Shown: in pieces, positions 9,092 to 17,155 of the stretch
Numbering within the stretch: the stretch's first letter is position 1
Layout: every line of letters begins with the position of its first letter
Assembly (NCBI GenBank): GCA_036396535.1
Contig: DASWKR010000035.1
Span: forward strand, 1-64,000
Length of the DNA stretch: 64,000 bases
Source of the DNA: Acidimicrobiia bacterium
GTDB lineage: Bacteria > Actinomycetota > Acidimicrobiia > Spongiisociales > UBA5794
Direction of reading: 5' to 3'
Notes under the pieces: generated by a model
The model's input: only the letters and a program-made list of their open reading frames with translations
The model's database searches: none
Told to the model about the DNA's origin: nothing
Program-made: the position numbers and the translations under genes

Positions 9092-10443
9092 TGCACGACG
9101 ACATCAAAGCGGCCGCCCACCGTCACTTCCCGAGGACACGCCACGACCTGGAAGCTCTCGTCAGGATTCCATCGGTGTCGGCCGACGGGTTCGACAACGC
9201 CCATGTCAGGCAGTCCGCAGACCTCACGGCGGAGCTCATGCTCTCGGCAGGATTCCGGGACGTCAGGCTGTTGGAGATCGAAGGGGCGCACCCGGCGGTG
9301 TTCGGTCAGATCGCTGGTCCACCGGGATCGCCGACCCTGCTGCTCTATGCCCACCACGACGTGCAGCCCCCCGGACCGGACACCGAGTGGGAGACGCCGC
9401 CCTTCGATCCGACCGAGCGAGACGGGCGCCTCTACGGGCGGGGCACGTCCGACGACAAGGCGGGGATCGCCGTCCACCTCGGCGCCGTCAGGGCGCACGA
9501 GAGCGCCCCTCCCCTCCACGTGAAGCTGTTCGTGGAGGGCGAGGAGGAGATCGGGTCACGCCACCTGTCGGCGTTCCTCTCGGCGTACAAGGATCTCCTC
9601 GACTCGGACGTCATCGTCATCGCCGACTCGGGGAACTGGAGGGTTGGAGTTCCGGCCATCACGGTCTCGCTGCGTGGACTCGTGGACTGCGTCGTCGAGG
9701 TGAGGACGCTGCGCCATGCCGTTCACAGCGGTAGTTTCGGCGGCGCACTCCCGGACGCTCTGACCTGCCTCGGCAGGATGATCGCGTCGCTCCACGACGA
9801 GGCTGGGGAGGTGGCGATCCCGGGCCTGACGTCGGGAGAGGCCGATCCACTCGACCTCGGAGAGGATGAGCTGCGCGAGCTCGCCGGGGCGCTCGACTCC
9901 GTGGAGATGCTCGGCATCGGGAGCCTCACGTCACGCATCTGGACGAAGCCGGCGGTGTCGGTGCTGGCCGTAGACGCTCCACCGGTCTCTCAGGCGATCA
10001 ACCAGCTCGTCCCCGTGGCCAGAGCCAAGGTGAGCCTCAGGATCGCTCCCGGCGAGGATCCGGACGCCGCCATGGCAGCCCTCGTGGCCCACCTCGAGGA
10101 GAACGTGCCCTGGGGGGCCGAGGTGACGATCACTCCCGGTGCCACCGGCGAGGCCTTCGACCTCGATGCGACCGGGGTGGCTCATTCCGCCTTCCGCGAC
10201 GCCTTCGCAGAAGCGTGGGGCACCGACGCGGTCGACATCGGGGCTGGGGGCTCGATCCCGTTCGTGGCGGCATTCTCAGAGCTCTTTCCGCAAGCCGCCA
10301 TCCTCCTCACGGGTGTGGCAGACCCAGGGAGCCGCGCCCACGGTCCTGACGAGAGCCTCGACCTCCTCGAGCTGCAGCGGGGAATCGTCGCTGAAGCGAT
10401 CGCGATGCGGCTCCTCGCCGAGGACCGGCGAGACGACGGCTGA
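9091..10443 (+). CDS. M20-family metallopeptidase (dipeptidase-like)
   Basis: The 450-residue length and motif order fit M20/ArgE/DapE peptidases. Zn ligands appear in LYAHHDVQPPG and GRGTSDDKAG, the catalytic Glu pair in VEGEEEIGSRHL, then VIADSGN, the dimerisation ('lid') domain from about residue 190, and a C-terminal metal ligand region ending SRAHGPDESLDL. It resembles the Xaa-His/carnosine-type dipeptidases that act in the cytoplasm. The ATG is coupled (TGATG) to the zinc-finger gene. Exact substrate is unknown. Confidence 0.85.
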   Translation: MHDDIKAAAHRHFPRTRHDLEALVRIPSVSADGFDNAHVRQSADLTAELMLSAGFRDVRLLEIEGAHPAVFGQIAGPPGSPTLLLYAHHDVQPPGPDTEWETPPFDPTERDGRLYGRGTSDDKAGIAVHLGAVRAHESAPPLHVKLFVEGEEEIGSRHLSAFLSAYKDLLDSDVIVIADSGNWRVGVPAITVSLRGLVDCVVEVRTLRHAVHSGSFGGALPDALTCLGRMIASLHDEAGEVAIPGLTSGEADPLDLGEDELRELAGALDSVEMLGIGSLTSRIWTKPAVSVLAVDAPPVSQAINQLVPVARAKVSLRIAPGEDPDAAMAALVAHLEENVPWGAEVTITPGATGEAFDLDATGVAHSAFRDAFAEAWGTDAVDIGAGGSIPFVAAFSELFPQAAILLTGVADPGSRAHGPDESLDLLELQRGIVAEAIAMRLLAEDRRDDG

Positions 10444-10489
10444 GCTCACCGCCGGCACAACCACCGACCGAGTCGTTGCGATCGCTGCG

Positions 10490-11080
10490 TCATCTGGGGA
10501 TCCGAGTCCGCTTGAACTCGTTGACGTTCGTCCAGGCGAGCATGTCGAGGATGCGCTCGACGTCGCCGCGGCAATGCCGGTCCATGAGGCGCACGAATAC
10601 GGCGTCGTCCCCGTCGATGAACGTCGGAACGCCGAACACGCCATGGCGCTTCACGGCCTCCGTGTGCTCCTCGCCGAGTGTTGCGAGCGGTTGCCCGGTT
10701 GCGACGACGGCACTGACCTCGTCGGGATCGAGCCCTACGGTCTCGGCGACACTGCGCATCGTCGCCTCTTCGTTGATGTCTGCCGCGTCGCTGTGGCGGG
10801 CGTCGAACAAGGCCCTGTGGTAGGCGCCGAATGCCTCCGAGAACTCGTCGCGGACCGCGATGCCCCACTGGAGAGCCAGCACGCCCCTCGTTCCTTCGGC
10901 TCCGTCGGGCCGCTCCCAGACGGGAGTCTCGTCCTCGGAGACCTTCGTCTGGGCGAGCGAGAAGGGCACGAACGACACGTCCCAGCCTGCACCGTCCTCG
11001 ATTGCATCGACGACGACTTCGTTGGCGATCCGGGCGAATGGGCAGAGGTAGTCGAAGGTCACCTGAAACGTGCGGGCCAT
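10490..11080 (-). CDS. DsbA-family oxidoreductase (FrnE/HCCA isomerase-like)
   Basis: The 196-residue protein has a thioredoxin-fold DsbA domain: TFDYLCPFARIAN in place of the usual CxxC, a long helical insertion, then GVFGVPTFIDGD with the cis-Pro and a terminal helix. Only one Cys (LCPF) is present in the active-site position. It therefore belongs with the 2-hydroxychromene-2-carboxylate isomerase/FrnE group rather than a classical disulfide oxidase. There is no signal peptide, so it is cytoplasmic. The ATG at 11080 has GAGGAG upstream; an in-frame extension to 11131 lacks one. It is convergent with the M20 gene and divergent from lon. Confidence 0.8.
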   Translation of the reverse strand: MARTFQVTFDYLCPFARIANEVVVDAIEDGAGWDVSFVPFSLAQTKVSEDETPVWERPDGAEGTRGVLALQWGIAVRDEFSEAFGAYHRALFDARHSDAADINEEATMRSVAETVGLDPDEVSAVVATGQPLATLGEEHTEAVKRHGVFGVPTFIDGDDAVFVRLMDRHCRGDVERILDMLAWTNVNEFKRTRIPR

Positions 11081-11265
11081 GTGCGCTCCTCGTGCGGATC
11101 CCGCCACGGTAGCGCGGCACCGTCCGGGCAACGACGAGGTGTCTACGGATCGCAGCTACCAGTCTGGAACAGGCATTATATGAGCGGCTTTCTATCAGAT
11201 TTGGGAATAGGTCGCCGGATTACAGCATTACAATTCGACACGCCGCCAGGAAAGGAAGCACCACA

Positions 11266-13575
11266 TTGGCGAACGACCTCTCCACCCTGACCCTGCCAGT
11301 GCTGCCGCTCCGCAACGGGGCGGTCTTCCCTCACATGGTCGTGACGGTCGCCGTCGAGTCGGACGAGGCGCGGCGTGCCATCGCCGCCGCCGAGAGCTCC
11401 GGCTCGCAGATCCTGCTCGTTCCGGTCGTCGACGGCGAGTACGCCGGGGTCGGGACGGTCGCAGACATCCAGGAGCTGTCACAGGGAGGCGTGACGTCCG
11501 CTCTCATCTCCGGGGTCTCCAGAGCGACCATCGGCGCCGCCACGCCACGGGGAGACGACGTGCTCTGGGTCGAGGCGCTCCCCGTGGAGGAGCAGGCGGA
11601 CCACGACGAGGAGACGAGACGGATGGCGACCGAGTTCAAGGCGGTCGTGACCGAGATCATGAGCCATCGCGGGATCGGAGGCGCCGTAGAGCGCATGCTG
11701 GACTCGTCGGACCCCGGCAGGCTCGCCGACCTCGCTGCCTACTCACCCGACCTCACCCTGGAGCAGCGTGTGCGGGTGTTGACGACGACGGATGTCAAGG
11801 AGCGGCTCCGGATCGTCCTCGACTGGATGAACGAGACCCTGGCCGAGCTGCAGATACGGCAGCGGATCCGCGAGGACGCCACCGAGCGCATCGACAAGTC
11901 GCAGCGGGACTACCTGCTCAGGCAGCAGATGGATGCGATCCGGTCGGAGCTGGGTGAGGGCGAGTCGGACGTCGCCTCCGAGTACAGAGCGAAGCTCGCG
12001 GCGCGCCACCTGCATGACTCCGTCGCTTCGTCCATCGAGCGAGAGATCGATCGACTCGAGAGGATGAGCGAGCAGAGCCCCGAGCACTCGTGGATCAGGA
12101 CTTGGCTCGATACCGTGTTCGACGTCCCGTGGGAGACCACCACACAGGACGACCTCGACCTCGTCAAGGCCCGCGGCGTGCTCGACGACGACCACACCGG
12201 GCTCGACGACGTCAAGGAACGTATCGTCGAGCATCTGGCGGTCCGCAAGCTCCGCTCCGAACGCGGCCTCGACGCCGTCACGTCCGGTCGGGGCAGCGGC
12301 GCCATCCTCCTGCTCGTCGGCCCTCCGGGCGTCGGCAAGACGTCGCTCGGCGAGTCGGTGGCGAGGGCGCTCGGCAGGAAGTTCGTCCGTGTCGCCCTCG
12401 GCGGAATCAGGGACGAGGCGGAGATTCGCGGCCACCGCCGGACGTACGTGGGGGCGCGTCCCGGCCGTGTCGTCCGCGCCCTCATCGAGGTCGGGTCCAT
12501 GAACCCGGTCTTCCTGCTCGACGAGATGGACAAGGTCGGCGCCGATTGGCGCGGCGACCCCTCGTCGGCCCTGCTCGAGGTGCTCGACCCGGCCCAGAAC
12601 CACACGTTCCGGGACCACTACATGGAGCTCGATCTCGACCTCTCGAACGTACTCTTCGTGGCGACGGCGAACGTGCTCGACACCATCCCTGCGCCGCTCC
12701 TCGACAGGACCGAGGTCATCCGGCTCGACGGCTACACCGACCGAGAAAAGGTCGCCATCGCTCGCGACCACCTCCTCCCGCGTCAGATCGAGCAGGCCGG
12801 CCTCGAAGAAGGCGAGCTGATCGCGTCGGATGACGTGCTCGCCGCAGTCATCGACGGGTACACGCGGGAGGCCGGGGTGCGCGGGCTCGAGCGACAGTTG
12901 GGCAAGCTCGCCCGCAAGGCCGCCACCCGCCTCGCCACCCAAGAGGCCGAGCCACCGATCGTCGCCGAGGAACACCAACTCAAGGAGCTGCTCGGCAAGC
13001 GGCCGATCCATCACGACGAGGCGAAGGACAGGACGAGCGTCCCGGGCGTCTCGACCGGCCTGGCGGTGACGGGGAGCGGCGGGGACGTGCTCTTCATCGA
13101 GGCGACCGCCATGAGCGGCGAGCCCGGCCTGATGCTGACCGGTCAGCTCGGGGACGTGATGAAGGAGTCCGCCCAGATCGCGCTGTCGTACGTTCGGTCA
13201 CACGCAGCCGAGCTCGGCATCGATTCGGCTGCGCTCGATCGCAGGTTCCACATCCACGTGCCGGCGGGCGCCATCCCCAAGGACGGGCCCTCCGCCGGCA
13301 TCGCGATAACGACGGCGCTCGTCAGCCTGCTCACCGGCCGAAAGGTGCGCGAGACGGTGGGCATGACGGGCGAGGTGACACTGCAAGGAAGGGTCCTGCC
13401 GATCGGAGGCGTGAAGCAGAAGGTGCTCGCCGCCCACCGCGCCGGGCTCACCGAGGTGATCCTCCCCGCTCGCAACGCCGACGACCTCGACGACGTCCCG
13501 GAGCAGGTTCGTGAAGAGATGAGGTTCCACACCTTCGGCGAGATCGGAGAGGTGCTCGAGGTGGCGATGGGCTGA
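11266..13575 (+). CDS. lon: ATP-dependent Lon protease
   Basis: The 769-residue protein has the full Lon layout: an N-terminal substrate-binding domain (LPVLPLRNGAVFPHM), a coiled linker, the AAA+ module with Walker A GPPGVGKTS near residue 352 and Walker B VFLLDEMDK, and the C-terminal protease domain. The Ser-Lys dyad is in KDGPSAGIA (Ser676) and GGVKQKVLAAH (Lys719). It degrades misfolded and regulatory proteins in the cytosol. The start is TTG, preceded by AAAGGAAG. The 185-bp region upstream is clearly more AT-rich than its surroundings between about 11160 and 11240. I see no HAIR or CIRCE element in it. Confidence 0.95.
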   Translation: MANDLSTLTLPVLPLRNGAVFPHMVVTVAVESDEARRAIAAAESSGSQILLVPVVDGEYAGVGTVADIQELSQGGVTSALISGVSRATIGAATPRGDDVLWVEALPVEEQADHDEETRRMATEFKAVVTEIMSHRGIGGAVERMLDSSDPGRLADLAAYSPDLTLEQRVRVLTTTDVKERLRIVLDWMNETLAELQIRQRIREDATERIDKSQRDYLLRQQMDAIRSELGEGESDVASEYRAKLAARHLHDSVASSIEREIDRLERMSEQSPEHSWIRTWLDTVFDVPWETTTQDDLDLVKARGVLDDDHTGLDDVKERIVEHLAVRKLRSERGLDAVTSGRGSGAILLLVGPPGVGKTSLGESVARALGRKFVRVALGGIRDEAEIRGHRRTYVGARPGRVVRALIEVGSMNPVFLLDEMDKVGADWRGDPSSALLEVLDPAQNHTFRDHYMELDLDLSNVLFVATANVLDTIPAPLLDRTEVIRLDGYTDREKVAIARDHLLPRQIEQAGLEEGELIASDDVLAAVIDGYTREAGVRGLERQLGKLARKAATRLATQEAEPPIVAEEHQLKELLGKRPIHHDEAKDRTSVPGVSTGLAVTGSGGDVLFIEATAMSGEPGLMLTGQLGDVMKESAQIALSYVRSHAAELGIDSAALDRRFHIHVPAGAIPKDGPSAGIAITTALVSLLTGRKVRETVGMTGEVTLQGRVLPIGGVKQKVLAAHRAGLTEVILPARNADDLDDVPEQVREEMRFHTFGEIGEVLEVAMG

Positions 13576-13588
13576 CCCAGCCCGAGAT

Positions 13589-14194
13589 TCAGTCGTCCTG
13601 CTCGATGTCGACGTCGAGCTGCCCGTCCCGCCATCTCGCCCGGAACTCGGTTTCGTGCTCATCGCCGTCGAAGGTCACCCGGACCTCGTCGGGCCCCTCG
13701 TGGTCGATGTCGGCTTCGTACCCTGGGGCGGGGACCGCCCCCTGCAACCGGACCTCGCCCTGCCGATACCTGATGCTCACCGTCCCTCCTCGCATCGAAT
13801 AGGACTTCGTGGTCCATTCGTCCTCCGGCTGGGTCGTCGGCGGCGGCGGCGGCGGCGTCGTGGTCTTCGTCTCGGGAGGCTCGGTGGCCGACGTGGTGGA
13901 GGGGGCGTCGGTCGTCGTCGTGACGATCGAAGGCGGATCGGTCGACGGTGCACCCGTCGTCGGACCGGTCTCCCCGGAAGAGGGCGCGTCCGACGGCGTC
14001 GTCGTCTCGCCGGACACGGTGCCGGCGGCGGCCACCGCACCGGACGAGAGCTCGGACGGCCGGTCCGTGACCGCGTCGCGAACGATCCCGACCGCCGCCC
14101 ATGCGACGGCCGCCGACAACACCGAGGCTGCAGCCCAGCCGAGCACGAACATGAACTTGCGGCTCACGGCACCATGATGCCGCAGCCGGGGCAT
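13589..14194 (-). CDS. Membrane-anchored protein with Thr/Pro-rich linker, unknown function
   Basis: The 201-residue protein has a basic N-terminus, one transmembrane helix near residues 15-37, a long low-complexity Ser/Thr/Pro linker (about 45-122), and a compact acidic C-terminal domain (WTTKSYSMRGG, VSIRYRQGEVRLQG, DEVRVTFDGDEHETEFRARW). This is the layout of a small surface-exposed beta domain on a stalk. I do not recognise the family. The ATG at 14194 is used; a GTG at 14167 is possible. It is divergent from the response regulator gene 84 bp away and may be its target or partner; that is inference. Confidence 0.65.
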   Translation of the reverse strand: MPRLRHHGAVSRKFMFVLGWAAASVLSAAVAWAAVGIVRDAVTDRPSELSSGAVAAAGTVSGETTTPSDAPSSGETGPTTGAPSTDPPSIVTTTTDAPSTTSATEPPETKTTTPPPPPPTTQPEDEWTTKSYSMRGGTVSIRYRQGEVRLQGAVPAPGYEADIDHEGPDEVRVTFDGDEHETEFRARWRDGQLDVDIEQDD

Positions 14195-14265
14195 TTCATG
14201 GATAAGCGAGGGTCAACCAGGGCTCAATTGTCCGTCGCGGGGCCCTGGATCGCAGGCTTCGTCTG

Positions 14266-14271
14266 TATCGT
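14266..14271 (+). promoter_or_regulatory. -10 box TATCGT for a leaderless response-regulator transcript
   Basis: TATCGT is followed by 7 nt and then the ATG at 14279, with no Shine-Dalgarno. The identical hexamer occurs 6 nt before the AzlC start at 20768. Confidence 0.4.
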
Positions 14272-14278
14272 CTCTCGC

Positions 14279-14962
14279 ATGCCTTCCGTGCTACTCGTCG
14301 AGGATGACCAGCGGATCCGCGAGGCGCTGGCAGGCGCCCTGGCGGCTCGCGGCTACGACGTCCGCTCGACGAGCACCGGCATGGCAGGAGTGCAGGAGGC
14401 CATCGGGGGAGATACCGACGTGGTCGTCCTCGACCTCGGCCTGCCCGACGTCGACGGCGCCAAGGCGCTCCAGATGATCCGGGCCGTCGCCTCCGTCCCG
14501 GTGATCGTCGCCACCGCCCGCGACGACGAGAGGGAGATCGTCCGGTTGTTCGACCTGGGCGCCGACGACTACGTGGTCAAGCCGTTCTCGGCCGAGCACC
14601 TCGAGGCGCGGATCCGCGCCGTGCTGCGCCGGGTCGGCGGGTCGGACGATCAGCCGCCGCTCGTGGTCGGCGGGCTCCAGATCGACGTGGACGCCCACGA
14701 AGCCACCCTCGAGGGGAAGCCGCTCGACCTCACGTCGAAGGAGTTCGATCTCCTCGCCTACCTGGCATCGCGTGTCGGAGCGATGGTGACCAAGCGCGAG
14801 ATCCTCGCAGAGGTGTGGCGAATGCCGTACGGCGGGGCGGACAGGACCGTCGACGTCCACTTGTCGTGGCTCCGCAAGAAGCTCGGAGAGACCGCGCTGG
14901 CGCCCCGTTACCTGCACACCAAGCGGGGCGTAGGCGTCAAGCTGGTCGACCCGGCCAAGTGA
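14279..14962 (+). CDS. OmpR/PhoB-family response regulator
   Basis: The 227-residue protein has a receiver domain with the acidic pair EDD (9-10 and neighbours), phospho-acceptor Asp52 in VVLDLGLPDVDG and the conserved Lys in YVVKPF. A winged-helix DNA-binding domain follows (LDLTSKEFDLLAYL, TKREILAEVW, RTVDVHLSWLRKKLG, RYLHTKRGVGVKL). The sensor kinase gene follows with a 4-bp GTGA overlap. An upstream frame remains open, but the ATG chosen matches the receiver N-terminus and the TATCGT box. Confidence 0.92.
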   Translation: MPSVLLVEDDQRIREALAGALAARGYDVRSTSTGMAGVQEAIGGDTDVVVLDLGLPDVDGAKALQMIRAVASVPVIVATARDDEREIVRLFDLGADDYVVKPFSAEHLEARIRAVLRRVGGSDDQPPLVVGGLQIDVDAHEATLEGKPLDLTSKEFDLLAYLASRVGAMVTKREILAEVWRMPYGGADRTVDVHLSWLRKKLGETALAPRYLHTKRGVGVKLVDPAK

Positions 14963-16248
14963 GATCGCGGCTGCGCCTCGTGAGCTTGGCGGTCACCGCC
15001 ATGGTGGTCATGGCGTTCCTCCTCCCGCTGGCGGCCCTCGTGCGAGAACTGGCCCGCGACAGGGCGCTCACGCGGGCGGAGCGAGATGCCCAGCTCGTGG
15101 CGTTGTTGATCACGTCGGATCCGGCCTCGGGGCCCGCCCTGGCACTCGACACATTCGGGGGAGCCGAGGCGGGCCTTTCGATCGTCCTCGACGACGGCTC
15201 CGTGCTCGGGGCCCCTCTCGACCCCGAACTGACATCCGACCTGAACACGACGGCCGCTTTTCGCAGAGGCGAGCCGGGTGGCGAGGCCGTGTACGTTCCT
15301 GCGATCGCCGGAGACGGGGAGATCGCAACGGTACGGCTCTTCGTGGCCGATGCCGAGCTGTCCTCGAACGTCGTCCGCGCGTGGCTCGTCTTGGGGGGTC
15401 TCGGCGTGATCCTGGTGCTCATAGGGGTCGCGGCGGCCGACCGTCTCGGCAGGTCGGTCGTGAGGTCGGTCGACGACCTGTCGGCCGCCGCCAACCGCCT
15501 CGGCGAGGGCGATCTCGAGGCACGCGTCGATCCGAGCGGCCCGCAAGAGCTCGTCGACGTAGGCAACGAGTTCAACCGTCTCGCCGCCAGCGTTGCCGGG
15601 CTGCTCCAGCAAGAGAGGGAGACGGCGGCCGACCTCTCGCACCGGCTGCGGACACCGCTCATGGCAGCCCGCCTCGACGCCGAGGCGCTGCCCGGCTCCC
15701 CCGCCAGAGACCGCCTCCTCGGCGACATCGACGAGCTCGCCCGGAGCGTCGACCACATCATCGGCGAGGCCCGCAGGACGGTGCGCCAGGGAGGGGCGCA
15801 CCCCGTGGACGTCGCTGCCATCGCACGCCGATCCATGGCGTTCTGGAGCGCCCTCGGCGACGAGCAGGACCGCAAGAGCGACCTCGTGGTGTCGCTGCCC
15901 GAGCCCGTCCTGGTGACGGCACCGGCCGCCGACCTGGAGGCGGCGATCGACGCGCTGCTCGGGAATGTCTTCGCGCACACCCCCGAGGGGACCGGCTATT
16001 CGTTGCTGGTCGAGCCCGAGAGCGACGGGTGGATTCGGGTGACCGTGGCCGACACCGGTCCCGGCTTCTCGGTGGCCGACCCTCTCGAAAGGGGCGCCAG
16101 CGGCGCCGGCTCGACCGGGCTCGGCCTCGACATCGCCCGGAGGACGGCCGAGGCAGCGGGCGGCAGGATCCGGCTGGAGACGCTCGCCGAAGGAGGGGCG
16201 TCCATCAGCATGTCACTGCGAACGACCGACGAAGCGCCGCCAGACTGA
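14959..16248 (+). CDS. Sensor histidine kinase
   Basis: The 429-residue protein starts at a GTG overlapping the regulator stop. It has TM1 at about residues 8-28, an extracytoplasmic sensor domain of about 110 residues, TM2 at about 140-160 and a HAMP linker. The H-box is AADLSHRLRTPLMAARLD (His228), followed by the ATPase domain with N-box LLGNVFAHTPEG, G1 VTVADTGPGF and G2 GAGSTGLGLDIARR. It autophosphorylates and hands the phosphate to the upstream regulator. The sensor domain gives no clue to the signal. A strong terminator follows. Confidence 0.92.
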   Translation: MRSRLRLVSLAVTAMVVMAFLLPLAALVRELARDRALTRAERDAQLVALLITSDPASGPALALDTFGGAEAGLSIVLDDGSVLGAPLDPELTSDLNTTAAFRRGEPGGEAVYVPAIAGDGEIATVRLFVADAELSSNVVRAWLVLGGLGVILVLIGVAAADRLGRSVVRSVDDLSAAANRLGEGDLEARVDPSGPQELVDVGNEFNRLAASVAGLLQQERETAADLSHRLRTPLMAARLDAEALPGSPARDRLLGDIDELARSVDHIIGEARRTVRQGGAHPVDVAAIARRSMAFWSALGDEQDRKSDLVVSLPEPVLVTAPAADLEAAIDALLGNVFAHTPEGTGYSLLVEPESDGWIRVTVADTGPGFSVADPLERGASGAGSTGLGLDIARRTAEAAGGRIRLETLAEGGASISMSLRTTDEAPPD

Positions 16249-16255
16249 GGCGCGC

Positions 16256-16285
16256 CTCGGGGGACCACCCACGTGGTCCCCCGAG
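16256..16285. terminator. Bidirectional hairpin terminator
   Basis: A perfect 13-bp stem (16256-16268 with 16273-16285) has a 4-base loop. It lies between the convergent histidine kinase gene and the CO dehydrogenase-like operon and could serve both. Confidence 0.8.
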
Positions 16286-16304
16286 TCTCCTCCCACGGAC
16301 CCCG

Positions 16305-17153
16305 TCAGCCCAAGGCGCTCGTGAGCGCCCGCTTCACGTAGACCTTGGCGAGGTGCGCCTTGTACTCCTCCGAGCCGTAGAGGTCCTCGAGCACGGTGAC
16401 GCCTTCGACGGCTCGCTCGGCCGCCGCCGCGATCGCCTCTGCCGATCCGTCCGAGCCGACGATGGCCTCGGTCGACCCGGCGGCGAGCATCGGCTTCGTG
16501 CCGACGCCCGTGAGGGCGACCCGGGCGTCCTCGACCGTGCCGTTGCTCTTGCGAACCCAGGCAGCGGCGCCGGCGACCGCGTAGTCGCTGTGTCCGCCCC
16601 TCCGTCCGAGCTTGTCGTACGCCGACATGCCGCCTTTGGGCAGGTGTACCTCGACGAGGATCTCGTCGGGCTCGAGGGCCGACGTGAGCGTGTCGACGAA
16701 GAAGTCGGCAGCGGCGATCTCCCTCGTCCCTCTTGCCGATCGGGCCACCAGCGTCGCCCCGCACGCCAGAGCGGCGGCCGGCTGGTCGGCGGCGATATCG
16801 GCGTGGGCGAGCGCGCCGCACGTGGTGCCGCGGTTGCGCACCTGCACGTCACCGGTCCACGCCGCCGCCTGAGCCAACGCCGCGGCGTGCTGGCGAACGA
16901 GCGCATCCGCCGCAGTCTGCCCATGGCGAACGAGCGCCCCGATCGAGATGTGGTCGCCCTGGTCCTCGATCGCACCGAGGCCCTGGATCCGGCCGATGTC
17001 GATGACCAACTCGGGAGACAGCAGCCGGAGCTTCATCATCGGGATGAGGCTCATCCCGCCGGACATCACCTTGGCGCCGGGATTCGCTGCCAGGGCATCG
17101 ACGGCCTCGTCCAGCGATGACGGGGCCATGTAGTCGAACTCACGTGGGTACAT
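16305..17153 (-). CDS. coxM: CO dehydrogenase-like medium subunit (FAD), form II cluster
   Basis: The 282-residue flavoprotein subunit of the xanthine dehydrogenase/CO dehydrogenase family carries the FAD-binding segments VMSGGMSLIPMMKLR and RNRGTTCGALAHADIAAD, followed by the C-terminal CO_deh_flav_C domain. It transfers electrons from the iron-sulfur subunit to quinones or another acceptor. It is the last gene of an S-L-M operon, starting 2 bp after the large-subunit stop. This is the gene order typical of form II enzymes. Confidence 0.85.
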   Translation of the reverse strand: MYPREFDYMAPSSLDEAVDALAANPGAKVMSGGMSLIPMMKLRLLSPELVIDIGRIQGLGAIEDQGDHISIGALVRHGQTAADALVRQHAAALAQAAAWTGDVQVRNRGTTCGALAHADIAADQPAAALACGATLVARSARGTREIAAADFFVDTLTSALEPDEILVEVHLPKGGMSAYDKLGRRGGHSDYAVAGAAAWVRKSNGTVEDARVALTGVGTKPMLAAGSTEAIVGSDGSAEAIAAAAERAVEGVTVLEDLYGSEEYKAHLAKVYVKRALTSALG

Positions 17154-17155
17154 GC

